The position numbers and the translations under genes are program-made. A stretch of DNA of 54,303 bases from Ignavibacteriaceae bacterium (GTDB taxonomy: Bacteria > Bacteroidota > Ignavibacteria > Ignavibacteriales > Ignavibacteriaceae). Positions within the stretch are counted from its first letter, which is position 1, and every line of letters begins with the position of its first letter. Location of the stretch: assembly GCA_020848375.1 (NCBI GenBank), contig JADLAF010000244.1:1-54303 (forward strand), given 5' to 3'. The notes below the pieces were generated by a model. That model did no database searches. It was not told the origin of the DNA and saw nothing but the letters and a program-made list of their open reading frames with translations. Below, piece after piece: positions 8,551 to 17,187 of this stretch.

Positions 8551-9666
8551 ATGTCACAGGATTTAGGTGTCAGAGGATACCATTATATTGAGTTTTATGT
8601 AGGTTCGGCCAAAATGTGGGCTTTCTGGCTGGCCAAGACCTTTTCATTCAAAATAGTTGGTTATTCAGGCGCGGAATCAGGAAACAAGGAAAAAGTTTCT
8701 TACTATCTTGAAAAGAACTCAATGAAGTTCGTCATTTCTTCTTTGCTCAAACCAACCAATTATGATATTGCCTATTTTATTCAGCGGCATGGTGACGGAG
8801 TAAAAAGATGGTCACTTGAGGTTGATGATGTTAAGAAAGCATACGAAACTGCTATCGCCAACGGAGGAATTCCCTCACGTACTCCAAAAAAATTTGAAAA
8901 TGAACAGGGTTATGTTGAAGAAGCAGCAATCCGGCTTTATGATGATGCTGAAATTTGTTTCTTTAACGGAGACAATTACAAAGGAATTTTTCGCCCCGGA
9001 TTTATTGCCCCGATTCAGAAAATTAATCTTGAGACAGAAGATACTGGTTTACTGAAGGTTGACCATGTTGTCGGGAACGTCCGAGAAAACGAAATGGATC
9101 TCTGGGTTAATTATATGAATAAAGCGCTGAATCTTGAAACGTTTCTTGAGTTCGGACCTGGTGATATATCAACCAAATACTCAGCGCTCCTTTCTAAGGT
9201 TGTCCGCTCGAAGGATAAGAAAATCCGCAACCCTATTAATGAACCGTATGAAGGTGTAAAAAAATCACAGATTGAAGAATATATTGATGAATATACCGGG
9301 TCGGGAATCCAGCATATTGCGATTACTACCGATGATATTCTAAAAACAATTTCAACCATGAGAAAGAACGGTGTAGAATTCCTTTCAACACCGCCGGATA
9401 CCTATTATCAGATGATTCGCGAGCGCGGTATCCGGATTGATGAAGATATTGATAAGCTGAAAGAACTTGGAATTCTGATTGACATTGAAGGACAGGGATA
9501 CCTGCTTCAATTATTTACCAAGCCAATTGGTGACAGGCCAACCTTCTTTTTCGAAATCATACAGAGATGTAAAGGAAGTGAAGGATTCGGACAAGGCAAC
9601 TTCCAGGCACTTTTTGAATCAATTGAGCGCGATCAGATTTTACGCGGTAATTTTGACAGAGAATAA
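8551..9666 (+). CDS. hpd: 4-hydroxyphenylpyruvate dioxygenase
   Basis: Converts 4-hydroxyphenylpyruvate to homogentisate, the committed step of tyrosine degradation. 371 residues with the two-domain vicinal-oxygen-chelate layout. The 2-His-1-Glu iron site is H172 (VDHVVGNV), H255 (IQHIAI) and E335 (FFFEIIQR), with the same spacing as characterised HPPDs, and the C-terminal GFGQGNFQALFESIE segment is diagnostic. Start choice: the frame is open from a TTG at 8512, but the ATG at 8551 has CGGAG eight bases upstream and gives the normal N-terminus MSQDLGVRGYHYIEF. First gene of the operon hpd-hmgA-aminotransferase-FAH-ctlX; a hairpin lies between it and hmgA. Confidence 0.95.
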   Translation: MSQDLGVRGYHYIEFYVGSAKMWAFWLAKTFSFKIVGYSGAESGNKEKVSYYLEKNSMKFVISSLLKPTNYDIAYFIQRHGDGVKRWSLEVDDVKKAYETAIANGGIPSRTPKKFENEQGYVEEAAIRLYDDAEICFFNGDNYKGIFRPGFIAPIQKINLETEDTGLLKVDHVVGNVRENEMDLWVNYMNKALNLETFLEFGPGDISTKYSALLSKVVRSKDKKIRNPINEPYEGVKKSQIEEYIDEYTGSGIQHIAITTDDILKTISTMRKNGVEFLSTPPDTYYQMIRERGIRIDEDIDKLKELGILIDIEGQGYLLQLFTKPIGDRPTFFFEIIQRCKGSEGFGQGNFQALFESIERDQILRGNFDRE

Positions 9667-9680
9667 ATAATTGCAGGAGT

Positions 9681-9705
9681 GGAGGCGGCTAAGAATGCCG
9701 CCTTC
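9681..9705 (+). other. Stem-loop between hpd and hmgA
   Basis: AGGCGGC (9683-9689) pairs with GCCGCCT (9697-9703), extended by two more pairs, around a seven-base loop. No T run follows, so it is more likely an mRNA processing or stability element or a weak attenuator inside the operon than a full terminator. Confidence 0.5.
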
Positions 9706-9745
9706 CATATATATACAGAAATTTTAAGCGAAATGAGGACAGACC

Positions 9746-10909
9746 ATGCCATACTATGTAAGATTAGGTAAAGTTCCGCCAAAGCGTCACACCACTTTTT
9801 ATAAAGAAGACGGTAAGTCTCTTTACCGCGAGGAACTGTTCGGAACGAAGGGTTTTTCAGGTATCTATTCCAACAAATATCATATATATATGCCGCCCCA
9901 GGTTGAAGAGATTAAAGAAATCTTCCCTGATAAATCACCGGATTGGAATGATGCTCCTCTTCAGTATTATCACTTTAAGACTGGCAAGAAGCATCAGGGC
10001 GGTAATTTTATAACCGCGCGGCAAGAGTACCTCCGTAATGCCAACTGTGTAATTTCAACAGCCAAAGTTACTGAGGCGACAGAACTTTTCTTTCGAAACA
10101 GTCACATGCACGAGATGATTTTTATTCACCACGGCAGCGGTCATTTTCTGTCTGAATATGGAGACCTGCCATTCACCGAATGGGATTATATTATTGTTCC
10201 CAAAGGCACAACTTATCAGATAAAATTTGACACTCTCTCTGATGTACGTTTATTGATTACAGAGTCTTCAACCCCTTATGATATACCCCGCCACTTCAGA
10301 AATGAATACGGGCAGTTAACTGAGGAAGCTCCTTATTATGAAAGAGATTTTAAACCCCCGGTTTCATTGGAGCCAATTGATCAGCAGGGGTCTTTTAATC
10401 TGATCCTTAAGCTGCGCGGAAGGTACTTTGAATATACCGTACCGCATCATCCTTTTGATGTTGTTGGGTGGGACGGATTCCTCTATCCTTATACATTTAA
10501 TATAAAAGAATATGCTCCAAAGGTTGGGAAAATTCATCTGCCTCCTCCTGTGCATTTAGTATTTACTACAGAGCATTTTGTAGTTTGCAACTTTGTGCCC
10601 CGCCTATTTGATTTTCATCCAGAGGCAATTCCAGCTCCGTATTTCCATAGCAACGTGGACAGTGATGAGGTGCTTTATTATGTGCACGGTGATTTTATGA
10701 GCCGGTCGGGTGTTGAGGAGGGCTCTGTTACTTTGCATCCGATGGGAATTCCGCATGGTCCTCAGCCGGGTAGAACTGAAGCTTCGATAGGCAAAAAAGA
10801 AGCAGAAGAATATGCAGTAATGATTGATACCTTTGAACCTCTCAATATTACGCTGAACGTTAAAGCAACGAAAGTGCAAGATTACGAACATTCATGGCTG
10901 GAGCACTGA
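9746..10909 (+). CDS. hmgA: Homogentisate 1,2-dioxygenase
   Basis: Ring-cleaving iron dioxygenase turning homogentisate into maleylacetoacetate. 387 residues, shorter than the roughly 430-440 of the proteobacterial and animal enzymes. The key C-terminal cupin region is present: DVVGWDGFLYPYTFNI, then a His-rich segment with H301 and E308 in FHSNVDSDEVLYY, and HPMGIPHGPQPG with H337, the probable iron ligands by analogy with the family. The start MPYYVRLGKVPPKRHTTF is typical. Its stop overlaps the next start in TGATG, so the aminotransferase is translationally coupled. Identification rests on the motifs and on the hpd neighbour. Confidence 0.92.
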   Translation: MPYYVRLGKVPPKRHTTFYKEDGKSLYREELFGTKGFSGIYSNKYHIYMPPQVEEIKEIFPDKSPDWNDAPLQYYHFKTGKKHQGGNFITARQEYLRNANCVISTAKVTEATELFFRNSHMHEMIFIHHGSGHFLSEYGDLPFTEWDYIIVPKGTTYQIKFDTLSDVRLLITESSTPYDIPRHFRNEYGQLTEEAPYYERDFKPPVSLEPIDQQGSFNLILKLRGRYFEYTVPHHPFDVVGWDGFLYPYTFNIKEYAPKVGKIHLPPPVHLVFTTEHFVVCNFVPRLFDFHPEAIPAPYFHSNVDSDEVLYYVHGDFMSRSGVEEGSVTLHPMGIPHGPQPGRTEASIGKKEAEEYAVMIDTFEPLNITLNVKATKVQDYEHSWLEH

Positions 10910-12024
10910 TGGTCTCGGTACCTGAGTTTATAAAACATCTCAGCCCTTATAAAGCGGGAAAACCAATCGAGGAACTCGCCCGTGAGAAAGGGCTTTCCCG
11001 GATTGTAAAACTTGCTTCGAATGAAAATCCGCTCGGACCTTCACCAAAGGCAATTGAGGCGATGAAGAGTATCACTTCCGAATTGCACAGATATACCGAT
11101 CCTTATTGTTATCGGCTTACTCATGCAGTTGCAGAGAAATATAATCAGGCGGCGGAAGGTATATTTTCTGCCGCGGGTTCTGATGCTATCCTCCAGTATA
11201 TCATTAGCACATTTACAGAAGAGGGTGATGAGGTTTTGACTTCAGAAGGCACTTTTATCGGCTGGTTTGTGAATGTTAATAAGTATCACCGAAAATCCGT
11301 AACAGTACCTCAGAAGAATTACCGTTATGATCTGAGGGCACTGGCTGGTGCAATTACCGAAAAGACGAGGATTATTTATCTTGCAAATCCGAATAATCCA
11401 ACCGGGACGATTTTTACAAAAACTGAGTTCGAATCGTTTCTTACAAAAGTTCCGGATGATATCCTTATTATATACGATGAAGCATATACGGTTTATTCAG
11501 AACATAACCCTGATTACCCTCGCGGATTAGATTATCAGCTTGATAATCTGATAGTACTTAGAACTTTTTCAAAAGCTTACGGGTTGGCGGGACTGCGTAT
11601 TGGGATAGCGTTCGGGCATCCGGCGGTGATTCGTGAATTATATAAAGTAAAATTGCCTTTTGAGCCGAATTTTCTTGCTCAGCAAGCTGCAATTGCATCG
11701 TTAGCTGATGATGAGTTTATTAAGAAAACTGTTGAGCTTAATACACGGTCGCTTCATTTGCTTGAGGAAACAACAGATATGCTTGGTCTTAGAAGGACAG
11801 TATCGGCGGCGAACTTTTTTATGATCTTGTTTGATGATACAGAGTCCGCGCTTGAATTTAATGAGGAGTGTCTCTCAAACGGTCTTATTCTCCGTCCACT
11901 TGGGTCATTCGGATTTCCGAATGCGGTAAGGATTAATTCAGGTACGGATGAGGAAACCGCTTTTGCGGCTGATGTACTTAAGCGCGTCCATAAAAAAGTA
12001 ATTGCAGACAAAGTGAGTTTCTGA
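10909..12024 (+). CDS. HisC-like PLP-dependent aminotransferase (probable tyrosine aminotransferase)
   Basis: 371-residue class I/II aminotransferase of the histidinol-phosphate/aromatic type: KLASNENPLGPSP near the N-terminus, ANPNNPTG, YDEAY, and FSKAYGLAGLRIG with K222 as the PLP Schiff-base lysine. Start choice: an in-frame ATG lies 15 bases upstream inside hmgA, but the ATG at 10909 forms a TGATG stop-start overlap and has GGAG five bases before it. Inference: since it sits between hmgA and the FAH gene, it probably transaminates tyrosine to 4-hydroxyphenylpyruvate and so feeds Hpd. By sequence alone it would be called hisC, and there are no other histidine genes nearby. Confidence 0.85.
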   Translation: MVSVPEFIKHLSPYKAGKPIEELAREKGLSRIVKLASNENPLGPSPKAIEAMKSITSELHRYTDPYCYRLTHAVAEKYNQAAEGIFSAAGSDAILQYIISTFTEEGDEVLTSEGTFIGWFVNVNKYHRKSVTVPQKNYRYDLRALAGAITEKTRIIYLANPNNPTGTIFTKTEFESFLTKVPDDILIIYDEAYTVYSEHNPDYPRGLDYQLDNLIVLRTFSKAYGLAGLRIGIAFGHPAVIRELYKVKLPFEPNFLAQQAAIASLADDEFIKKTVELNTRSLHLLEETTDMLGLRRTVSAANFFMILFDDTESALEFNEECLSNGLILRPLGSFGFPNAVRINSGTDEETAFAADVLKRVHKKVIADKVSF

Positions 12025-12063
12025 CTGCATCAGATTCTTACTTAATGTTAAAAAGGAGTTTTA

Positions 12064-13086
12064 ATGAAATTTGCATCATTTGAATCAGGGGACAGTTACC
12101 TGACCGGTCTAGTTATTGACGGAAATATATATCCGGTTCAGGCGATGGCTGTTCAGTTGGAAATTGATTGTCCGGCAAAAATGGAAGACCTGCTAAATGA
12201 GTGGGAACGCTCAACGGAAGTTGCGCTTCGTATTACGGATGCTGTAAAGGCAGGAAAACTAAGCAGTCAGCTTAAGATAGAGGATGTTAAGCTCTTATCA
12301 CCGGTTCCCAAACCAACTTCCTGCCGGGACGGATATGCATTCCGCCAGCACGTAATGACGGCACGCAGAAACAGAGGAGTTGAGATGATTCCAGAGTTTG
12401 ATGAATATCCTGTCTTTTATTTTACTAATCATCAGGCGGTATTCGGACCTGGTGAAATACTGCTTGAAGAAGACCATTTTGCTTCTCTTGATTTTGAGCT
12501 TGAGTGTGCTGTAGTGATTGGTAAATCAGGTAAAAATATTCTATCCTCCGAAGCGGATAATTATATAGCCGGATTTATGATTATGAATGACCTTTCCGCA
12601 CGAGTACTGCAGATGGAAGAGATGAAACTAAATCTTGGACCCGCTAAAGGGAAGGACTTTGCAACAACTTTTGGTCCGTATATGGTCACGCCTGATGAGT
12701 TTGCTGATGTTACTAGACGCGGAGAATTTGGAAATATATATTCACTCGCAATGAAGGCATTCCATAACGGGAATCTGATTTCAGAGGGTGATGTTAGTCA
12801 AATGAACTGGACATTTGCTGAACTGATTGAGCGTGCTTCGTACGGGGTTGTACTCCGACCTGGTGATATTATCGGCTCAGGAACTGTCGGAACCGGTTGT
12901 TATCTTGAGCTAAACGGCACGGCCGCGCTTGAAGCTAGGAAAAATGGGGAGCCCTTTACTCCGGTCTGGATCAAAGATGGCGATACGATGACACTGGAAA
13001 TAGAGCGGCTTGGTTCCTTGACCAATTCTTTTAAGAACTCTGGCACAGGATATTCTATTTTGAAAAAGAAAAAGAAAGTAAATTAA
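12064..13086 (+). CDS. Fumarylacetoacetase-family hydrolase
   Basis: 340 residues of the FAH superfamily. Metal and catalytic residues align with characterised fumarylacetoacetases in spacing: D89 and H96 in RDGYAFRQHV, E145 and E147 in DFELE, D176 in MNDLSAR; TTFGPYMVTPDE and GDIIGSGTVGTG are further family markers. It would hydrolyse the last C-C bond of the pathway, giving fumarate and acetoacetate. A good AAGGAG precedes the ATG. Because no maleylacetoacetate isomerase (MaiA) is seen, it may act on maleylacetoacetate directly, which is inference. FAH-family enzymes are promiscuous, but the operon context makes this role likely. Confidence 0.88.
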   Translation: MKFASFESGDSYLTGLVIDGNIYPVQAMAVQLEIDCPAKMEDLLNEWERSTEVALRITDAVKAGKLSSQLKIEDVKLLSPVPKPTSCRDGYAFRQHVMTARRNRGVEMIPEFDEYPVFYFTNHQAVFGPGEILLEEDHFASLDFELECAVVIGKSGKNILSSEADNYIAGFMIMNDLSARVLQMEEMKLNLGPAKGKDFATTFGPYMVTPDEFADVTRRGEFGNIYSLAMKAFHNGNLISEGDVSQMNWTFAELIERASYGVVLRPGDIIGSGTVGTGCYLELNGTAALEARKNGEPFTPVWIKDGDTMTLEIERLGSLTNSFKNSGTGYSILKKKKKVN

Positions 13087-13117
13087 GGGTACTCTTTTTC
13101 AAAATTGTGCAGAACTC

Positions 13118-14041
13118 ATGTATCCCGCTTCAAAAATTATAATGATCCGCCCGGCGAGTTTCGGATTTAACTCCGAAACTGCCGGATCAAATGCCTTCCA
13201 GAAAAACAATCCCGAGCTTTCAGAAAACTCTGGCAAATTAGCACGGGCGGAATTCGATAATGCTGTCGAGATTTTACAGAAAGCAGGTATAGAGGTTCAT
13301 GTTTTTGAGGACACTCAGTTGCCTCACAAACCTGATGCGGTGTTTCCCAATAACTGGATAAGTCTGCACGATGACGGCATTGTTATTCTTTATCCCATGC
13401 TTTCTGAAAAGAGGCGAATGGAGAGAAGAGGGGATATTGTAAAGGAACTGATTAAAGGTTACAAAGTTTCACAAGTGCATGATCTCTCAGCTTCTGAGTC
13501 TGAGGGAAAATTTCTTGAAGGTACCGGCAGCATTGTTTTTGATCATTTGCATAAGTTTGCCTATGCCGCGCTCTCTCCAAGGACCCACCTGGATTTATTT
13601 TTGAATCTTTGTTCCATTATTGGATATAAACCGGTTGCTTTTCATGCAGCCGATAAAAATGGCAGTGAAATTTATCATACGAACGTTTTGATGTGCATTG
13701 GCTCCCGTTTTGCAGTTATTTGTGATGAAGCAGTAACTGATGAAAGGGAAAGGGAAAATGTTTTGAAAATACTTCGTGAAACAGAGCATGTGGTAATTTC
13801 AATCAGTTTTGATCAAATGAATACATTCGCAGGCAATATGATTCTGCTACGGACTAAATCGGGTGATGATATACTGGTAATGTCAGAGTCTGCACTCAGC
13901 TCCCTGTCAAAAGAACAATTCAATGAATTATCAAAGTTTGCCAGATTACTACCTCTGAGCATTCCCACTATTGAAACGCTTGGTGGGGGAAGTGCCCGCT
14001 GCATGATAGCCGAGAATTTTTTACCAGAAAAAGCCCGCTAA
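13118..14041 (+). CDS. CtlX-type citrulline hydrolase / amidinotransferase-fold protein
   Basis: 307 residues of the pentein (arginine deiminase/DDAH) fold. Visible landmarks: PDAVFPNNWISLH near residue 70, YPMLSEKRRMERR, H187 in EIYHTNVLM, and catalytic C295 in GGGSARCMIAE. This set matches the family named citrulline utilisation hydrolase CtlX, which hydrolyses citrulline to ornithine. It follows the FAH gene by 31 bases and probably shares its transcript, linking arginine/citrulline use with tyrosine breakdown. There is no strong Shine-Dalgarno before the ATG. It converges with the next gene with a single base between stops and no obvious terminator. Confidence 0.75.
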   Translation: MYPASKIIMIRPASFGFNSETAGSNAFQKNNPELSENSGKLARAEFDNAVEILQKAGIEVHVFEDTQLPHKPDAVFPNNWISLHDDGIVILYPMLSEKRRMERRGDIVKELIKGYKVSQVHDLSASESEGKFLEGTGSIVFDHLHKFAYAALSPRTHLDLFLNLCSIIGYKPVAFHAADKNGSEIYHTNVLMCIGSRFAVICDEAVTDERERENVLKILRETEHVVISISFDQMNTFAGNMILLRTKSGDDILVMSESALSSLSKEQFNELSKFARLLPLSIPTIETLGGGSARCMIAENFLPEKAR

Positions 14042-14042
14042 A

Positions 14043-15263
14043 TTATTTCAGGAGCTTTTGTATCATAGCGGGGGTTATGTTGTCCTCAACCTCTGCAACT
14101 ATAAAGAATCCGTTAGTTACTGAGTGTTCAAAGATAAGCTTCATAAATCTCTGTTGGTCGCTGTAAATCAATTCCCCCGTCTCTCCCGACCATTCCTCTC
14201 TCATACAGAGGCACCCCAAAGTGGGTGTGTAAGGAAAGTAAACTTCATTTTTATAGTATGTAATATCAGTTGCAGTACCATGAGCGATAATTTCGTTTCT
14301 GCCAGCTTTCCCAGCAAAAAAAGCTTCGAGAAAAGCCCATTTTGTTCTCAGGTTTGGAGGTAAAATTGAAAGATAATTTGTTTTCTGCATTACTCTGGTC
14401 TCCTCAGCAGAGGTTCTGAAAAAAACATCAGGAGCAACTTCAAAGGGGAGAGCCAACTGTAAATTAGGAGTAAAGCCAATAAATACATTCTCTGATGTAT
14501 CAACTCCGATGATAGTGAAAATTCCCTGGGGTGTATTTCCGTTTGTTAAAAAGCCGGGCATATTTGAAAGAGATCTGGCCATTTGCGGAATGATAACAGT
14601 TGCTCCTGAACTATCCCTCAGAAATCCGCCACCCTGTTCCTTTATCAATACAAATCCTGCTTTGTCTCTTTTTTTATACTGTACTGAAAATATAATGTTC
14701 TGCTTGTACTCATAGTTTAAAAGAATCTCAGTTTCATCGAGAGTGAGCGGGTTCTCTTTTTTCAAAAATGAGAGCAGACCTTGCAGAAGAGGATGATCAT
14801 CAGTGCCCGTCCGCCTGATATAATTATCAGTGATCTCCAATAGCTCGCCAAATTGCAAACCGTTGCGGACGAGATAAACTACAATCATCGAAAAGATTTT
14901 GGGATGGGAAATCTTGTGAACTTTTTTGTACAGTAAATCAGTGAACTCCGCTGGGTACACCGTGAATGCACATTCGAGTGCAGCCCGTAACTGAACTTCA
15001 GGTAAAATATTATTTTCAGAGAAGAGGATAGACAGCGTATTAAAAAGGTTGTCGTTTTTCCTTATTAAAAGTTCTGAACCCCAGAATGCCTCATCAAGGT
15101 TATCAGTTAATTCGGCATCCAGAAAGTCAATCAGGGCATTGTCAATCTTCCTCTCCAATTCTACTCGGAATTCTGCACGCTTCTGGCTGAGGGCAAATTC
15201 GTTTTGCGCAAGGAACGGAGATTGAAAAAAAAGTAAAAGCACCAATGGGAAAACATATTTCAA
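14043..15263 (-). CDS. Secreted L,D-transpeptidase-like (YkuD-type) protein
   Basis: 406 residues with a signal peptide (PLVLLLFFQSPFLAQ, cleaved after about 19). The first half (20-200) is helical with no recognised domain. The second half has the layout of a YkuD catalytic domain: GNTPQGIFTIIG near residue 245, IIAHGT with H328, and TPTLGCLCMREEW with C351. In canonical YkuD enzymes the motif is H followed by S/T-H-G-C; here the residue before GC is Leu rather than His, so assignment is tentative. If active it would cross-link peptidoglycan or attach proteins to it. It overlaps the aldose epimerase gene by 4 bases. Confidence 0.55.
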   Translation of the reverse strand: MKYVFPLVLLLFFQSPFLAQNEFALSQKRAEFRVELERKIDNALIDFLDAELTDNLDEAFWGSELLIRKNDNLFNTLSILFSENNILPEVQLRAALECAFTVYPAEFTDLLYKKVHKISHPKIFSMIVVYLVRNGLQFGELLEITDNYIRRTGTDDHPLLQGLLSFLKKENPLTLDETEILLNYEYKQNIIFSVQYKKRDKAGFVLIKEQGGGFLRDSSGATVIIPQMARSLSNMPGFLTNGNTPQGIFTIIGVDTSENVFIGFTPNLQLALPFEVAPDVFFRTSAEETRVMQKTNYLSILPPNLRTKWAFLEAFFAGKAGRNEIIAHGTATDITYYKNEVYFPYTPTLGCLCMREEWSGETGELIYSDQQRFMKLIFEHSVTNGFFIVAEVEDNITPAMIQKLLK

Positions 15264-16252
15264 TGTAATGTCTCAGTGATTATTCCAAAATTAAAAGCTC
15301 TTTTTTGTCCGGGAGCTAACAGAATTTTATCTTTAAGTTCGGGTCTGTTGAATGCATCAGTCATAAACTCAACCGGTTCAAGCGCGATGACCTTTCTGCT
15401 TTCTCCTCTCAGATTTTCAGGTATATATGCGTAAACTACACCTCGCTGCTGATAAATGGTAAAAACAGTTTTATTATTCGAGTTTATGAGACGAGTTGTA
15501 ATCTGACCACGCGAATTTTTCTTTAGGTTGGTGTAACAGGCATTTACCGATTTTGAATTTATTGTTTTTGGGTTTTCAGAATCTGCAAAATACAAATGGC
15601 TTTCCGGCGGAAGTTTTTCAACATACCCGGTTATGAGCGGAACCAGATTTTTATCCGTTCTGATTATTTCATCTGAAGGTATAAATAGTCTGAGTGAATT
15701 AATACCTTTTCCCTTAAAATAAAAATAAGGATGCCAACCGCAGCCATAGGGTATATCCTCAGAACCCAGATTAATACCTTCGATGGTTATATCTAAAGAT
15801 TCTGGTCTGAATCGGTATGTTACTGATACTTTTATGTGAAACGGGTAGGCGGAAAACATTCCAGGAGTGATTTCAGCCGTGTATCGTACTACCGCTTCTT
15901 CTTGGTCCGAGTAGATTTTATCGGTATTAAAAATTAGTTTTTTAACTAGGCCATGACTTTTACCTGACTTCTCATCAAGAAGATGAACCTGATTTTTAAT
16001 CATGTATTCCCCATCTCTCATTCTGTTTGAATATGGCGCCATAATCCAATTGACCGCGGCTTCACCTTTAACTAATTCCTCTGGTGAACGATACGGGACG
16101 AGGATATCGGTAATTTTCCCGTTAAGTAAGTGACCGTAAGTGATTACGGTTGCGCCGTAATTACAAATGGCTAATATATCTCCTCCCCTGCGTGATTCGA
16201 TTCTGACAATTTCAAACTCACCAAAGGGGAGTTTTTCAATATTAAAGCTCAT
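15260..16252 (-). CDS. Aldose 1-epimerase
   Basis: 330 residues of the GalM-like mutarotase fold. Seen: NYGATVITYGHLLNGKITDILVPY, NRMRDGEY, SHGLVKKLIF (conserved His), GCGWHPYF, and ALEPVEFMTDAFN with the likely catalytic Glu. The frame extends to an upstream ATG, giving 21 more residues, but the family start MSFNIEKLPFGEFEI at 16252 is preferred; it overlaps the end of the AAC(3)-family frame by 11 bases. It would interconvert anomers of a hexose; the exact sugar is unknown. It sits in the same minus-strand operon as the transpeptidase-like gene. Confidence 0.8.
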   Translation of the reverse strand: MSFNIEKLPFGEFEIVRIESRRGGDILAICNYGATVITYGHLLNGKITDILVPYRSPEELVKGEAAVNWIMAPYSNRMRDGEYMIKNQVHLLDEKSGKSHGLVKKLIFNTDKIYSDQEEAVVRYTAEITPGMFSAYPFHIKVSVTYRFRPESLDITIEGINLGSEDIPYGCGWHPYFYFKGKGINSLRLFIPSDEIIRTDKNLVPLITGYVEKLPPESHLYFADSENPKTINSKSVNACYTNLKKNSRGQITTRLINSNNKTVFTIYQQRGVVYAYIPENLRGESRKVIALEPVEFMTDAFNRPELKDKILLAPGQKRAFNFGIITETLH

Positions 16253-17060
16253 GCAATGTTTCGATTTCCTTAAGTTTAGCTCTGCGGTATGAACAAGCTC
16301 TGCAATCCTGATCAATACAGAGGAGCGAACGATAATGATCTTTCATAAATGAAGTTGAAAAGAAAAGCAGCCCGCGCACATTGATGAGTTTATATATCAT
16401 TCCGTTATAATCATGGGGAACGTAATATCCGTCATCTTCAAGTGACAGTTCAAGATTGGTAAATGATTTGCTGCAACCGGGTACTTCATTAAGTTTTTGC
16501 TCTCCCCAGACCGATACACCGACAGGTTCAATACCAACATGTCTCCAGGGGAAAATGTTTACATATCCGAGATTAAAATATACTTCAAGGAAATGAATAA
16601 AACTGAGTGATGAAAAATCGGTGCCAAGCATCAGAATGTGTGAATCTTTATTCCCAAGTAAATAGGAAAGGGGAGAACCCCAGCCAAGCGGACTTTCAGG
16701 TGATATATCATGCCGGATTAACTGATTAAAATAACCCCAGATACAGAAGGAGTGGGTTGGTTAATATGTCCGGCTGACCCCATCCATTTTTCTGAACACC
16801 TCGGAGATTACTCCGGTTTTTGGTATTGAGTGATCTGGATTAAACACTTCTCCATTTTTATTTCCCTTAAATGTATAAGTAAAAGATGGAATGATAAGAG
16901 AACCTTGAGTCGTTAAATACTGTGTGAGAATACGGAGGAAAAGTTCAGGGGAGTCACAATCCGTTGCCTGACGGATTCTGCTGAAAGATCCGTGAAGCAC
17001 CACATGAAAACCCGGTTCTATTCCTGACTCTTTCAGGAATCGAAGAACATTTGATTCCAT
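16242..17060 (-). pseudogene. AAC(3)-family N-acetyltransferase with in-frame TAA stop
   Basis: Two same-frame pieces read as one protein of the aminoglycoside 3-N-acetyltransferase family (Antibiotic_NAT). Codons 1-99 contain LHGSFSRIRQA, IIPSFTYTF and SKTG-like PKTGVISEVFRKMDGVSRTY; codon 100 (16761-16763) is TAA; codons 101-272 continue at once with PTHSFCIWG, SPLGWGSPL and MLGTDFSSLSFIHFLEVYFN, all family landmarks. No base is gained or lost, so this is a nonsense change, not a frameshift. The His of the PTHS motif, catalytic in the family, lies just after the stop. Either a recent pseudogene, a consensus error or readthrough. Such proteins near sugar genes often acetylate amino sugars rather than antibiotics. 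Confidence 0.75.
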
Positions 17061-17131
17061 TGTTCGACATCCGGATTGTGAGTTATTCTTATTATTTATA
17101 TGAATTTAATAAAAAACCAGGGTGAAAGTCA

Positions 17132-17173
17132 ACTAAAAAGCAGAATCCAGATCAGTTTAAGATCCGGATTCAT
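17132..17173 (-). terminator. Intrinsic terminator of the GH94 operon
   Basis: Read on the minus strand, GAATCCGGATC and GATCTGGATTC (one mismatch) pair around a seven-base loop and are followed by TGCTTTTTAG. It lies 15 bases past the GH94 stop codon. A T run on the other flank means it may also work in the plus direction. Confidence 0.8.
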
Positions 17174-17187
17174 CTCTTTTTTCTGGC

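Noticed and set aside
16242-16631. Separate small gene of 129 residues
   Set aside because: It is the C-terminal part of the AAC(3)-family frame, in the same frame as the upstream part.
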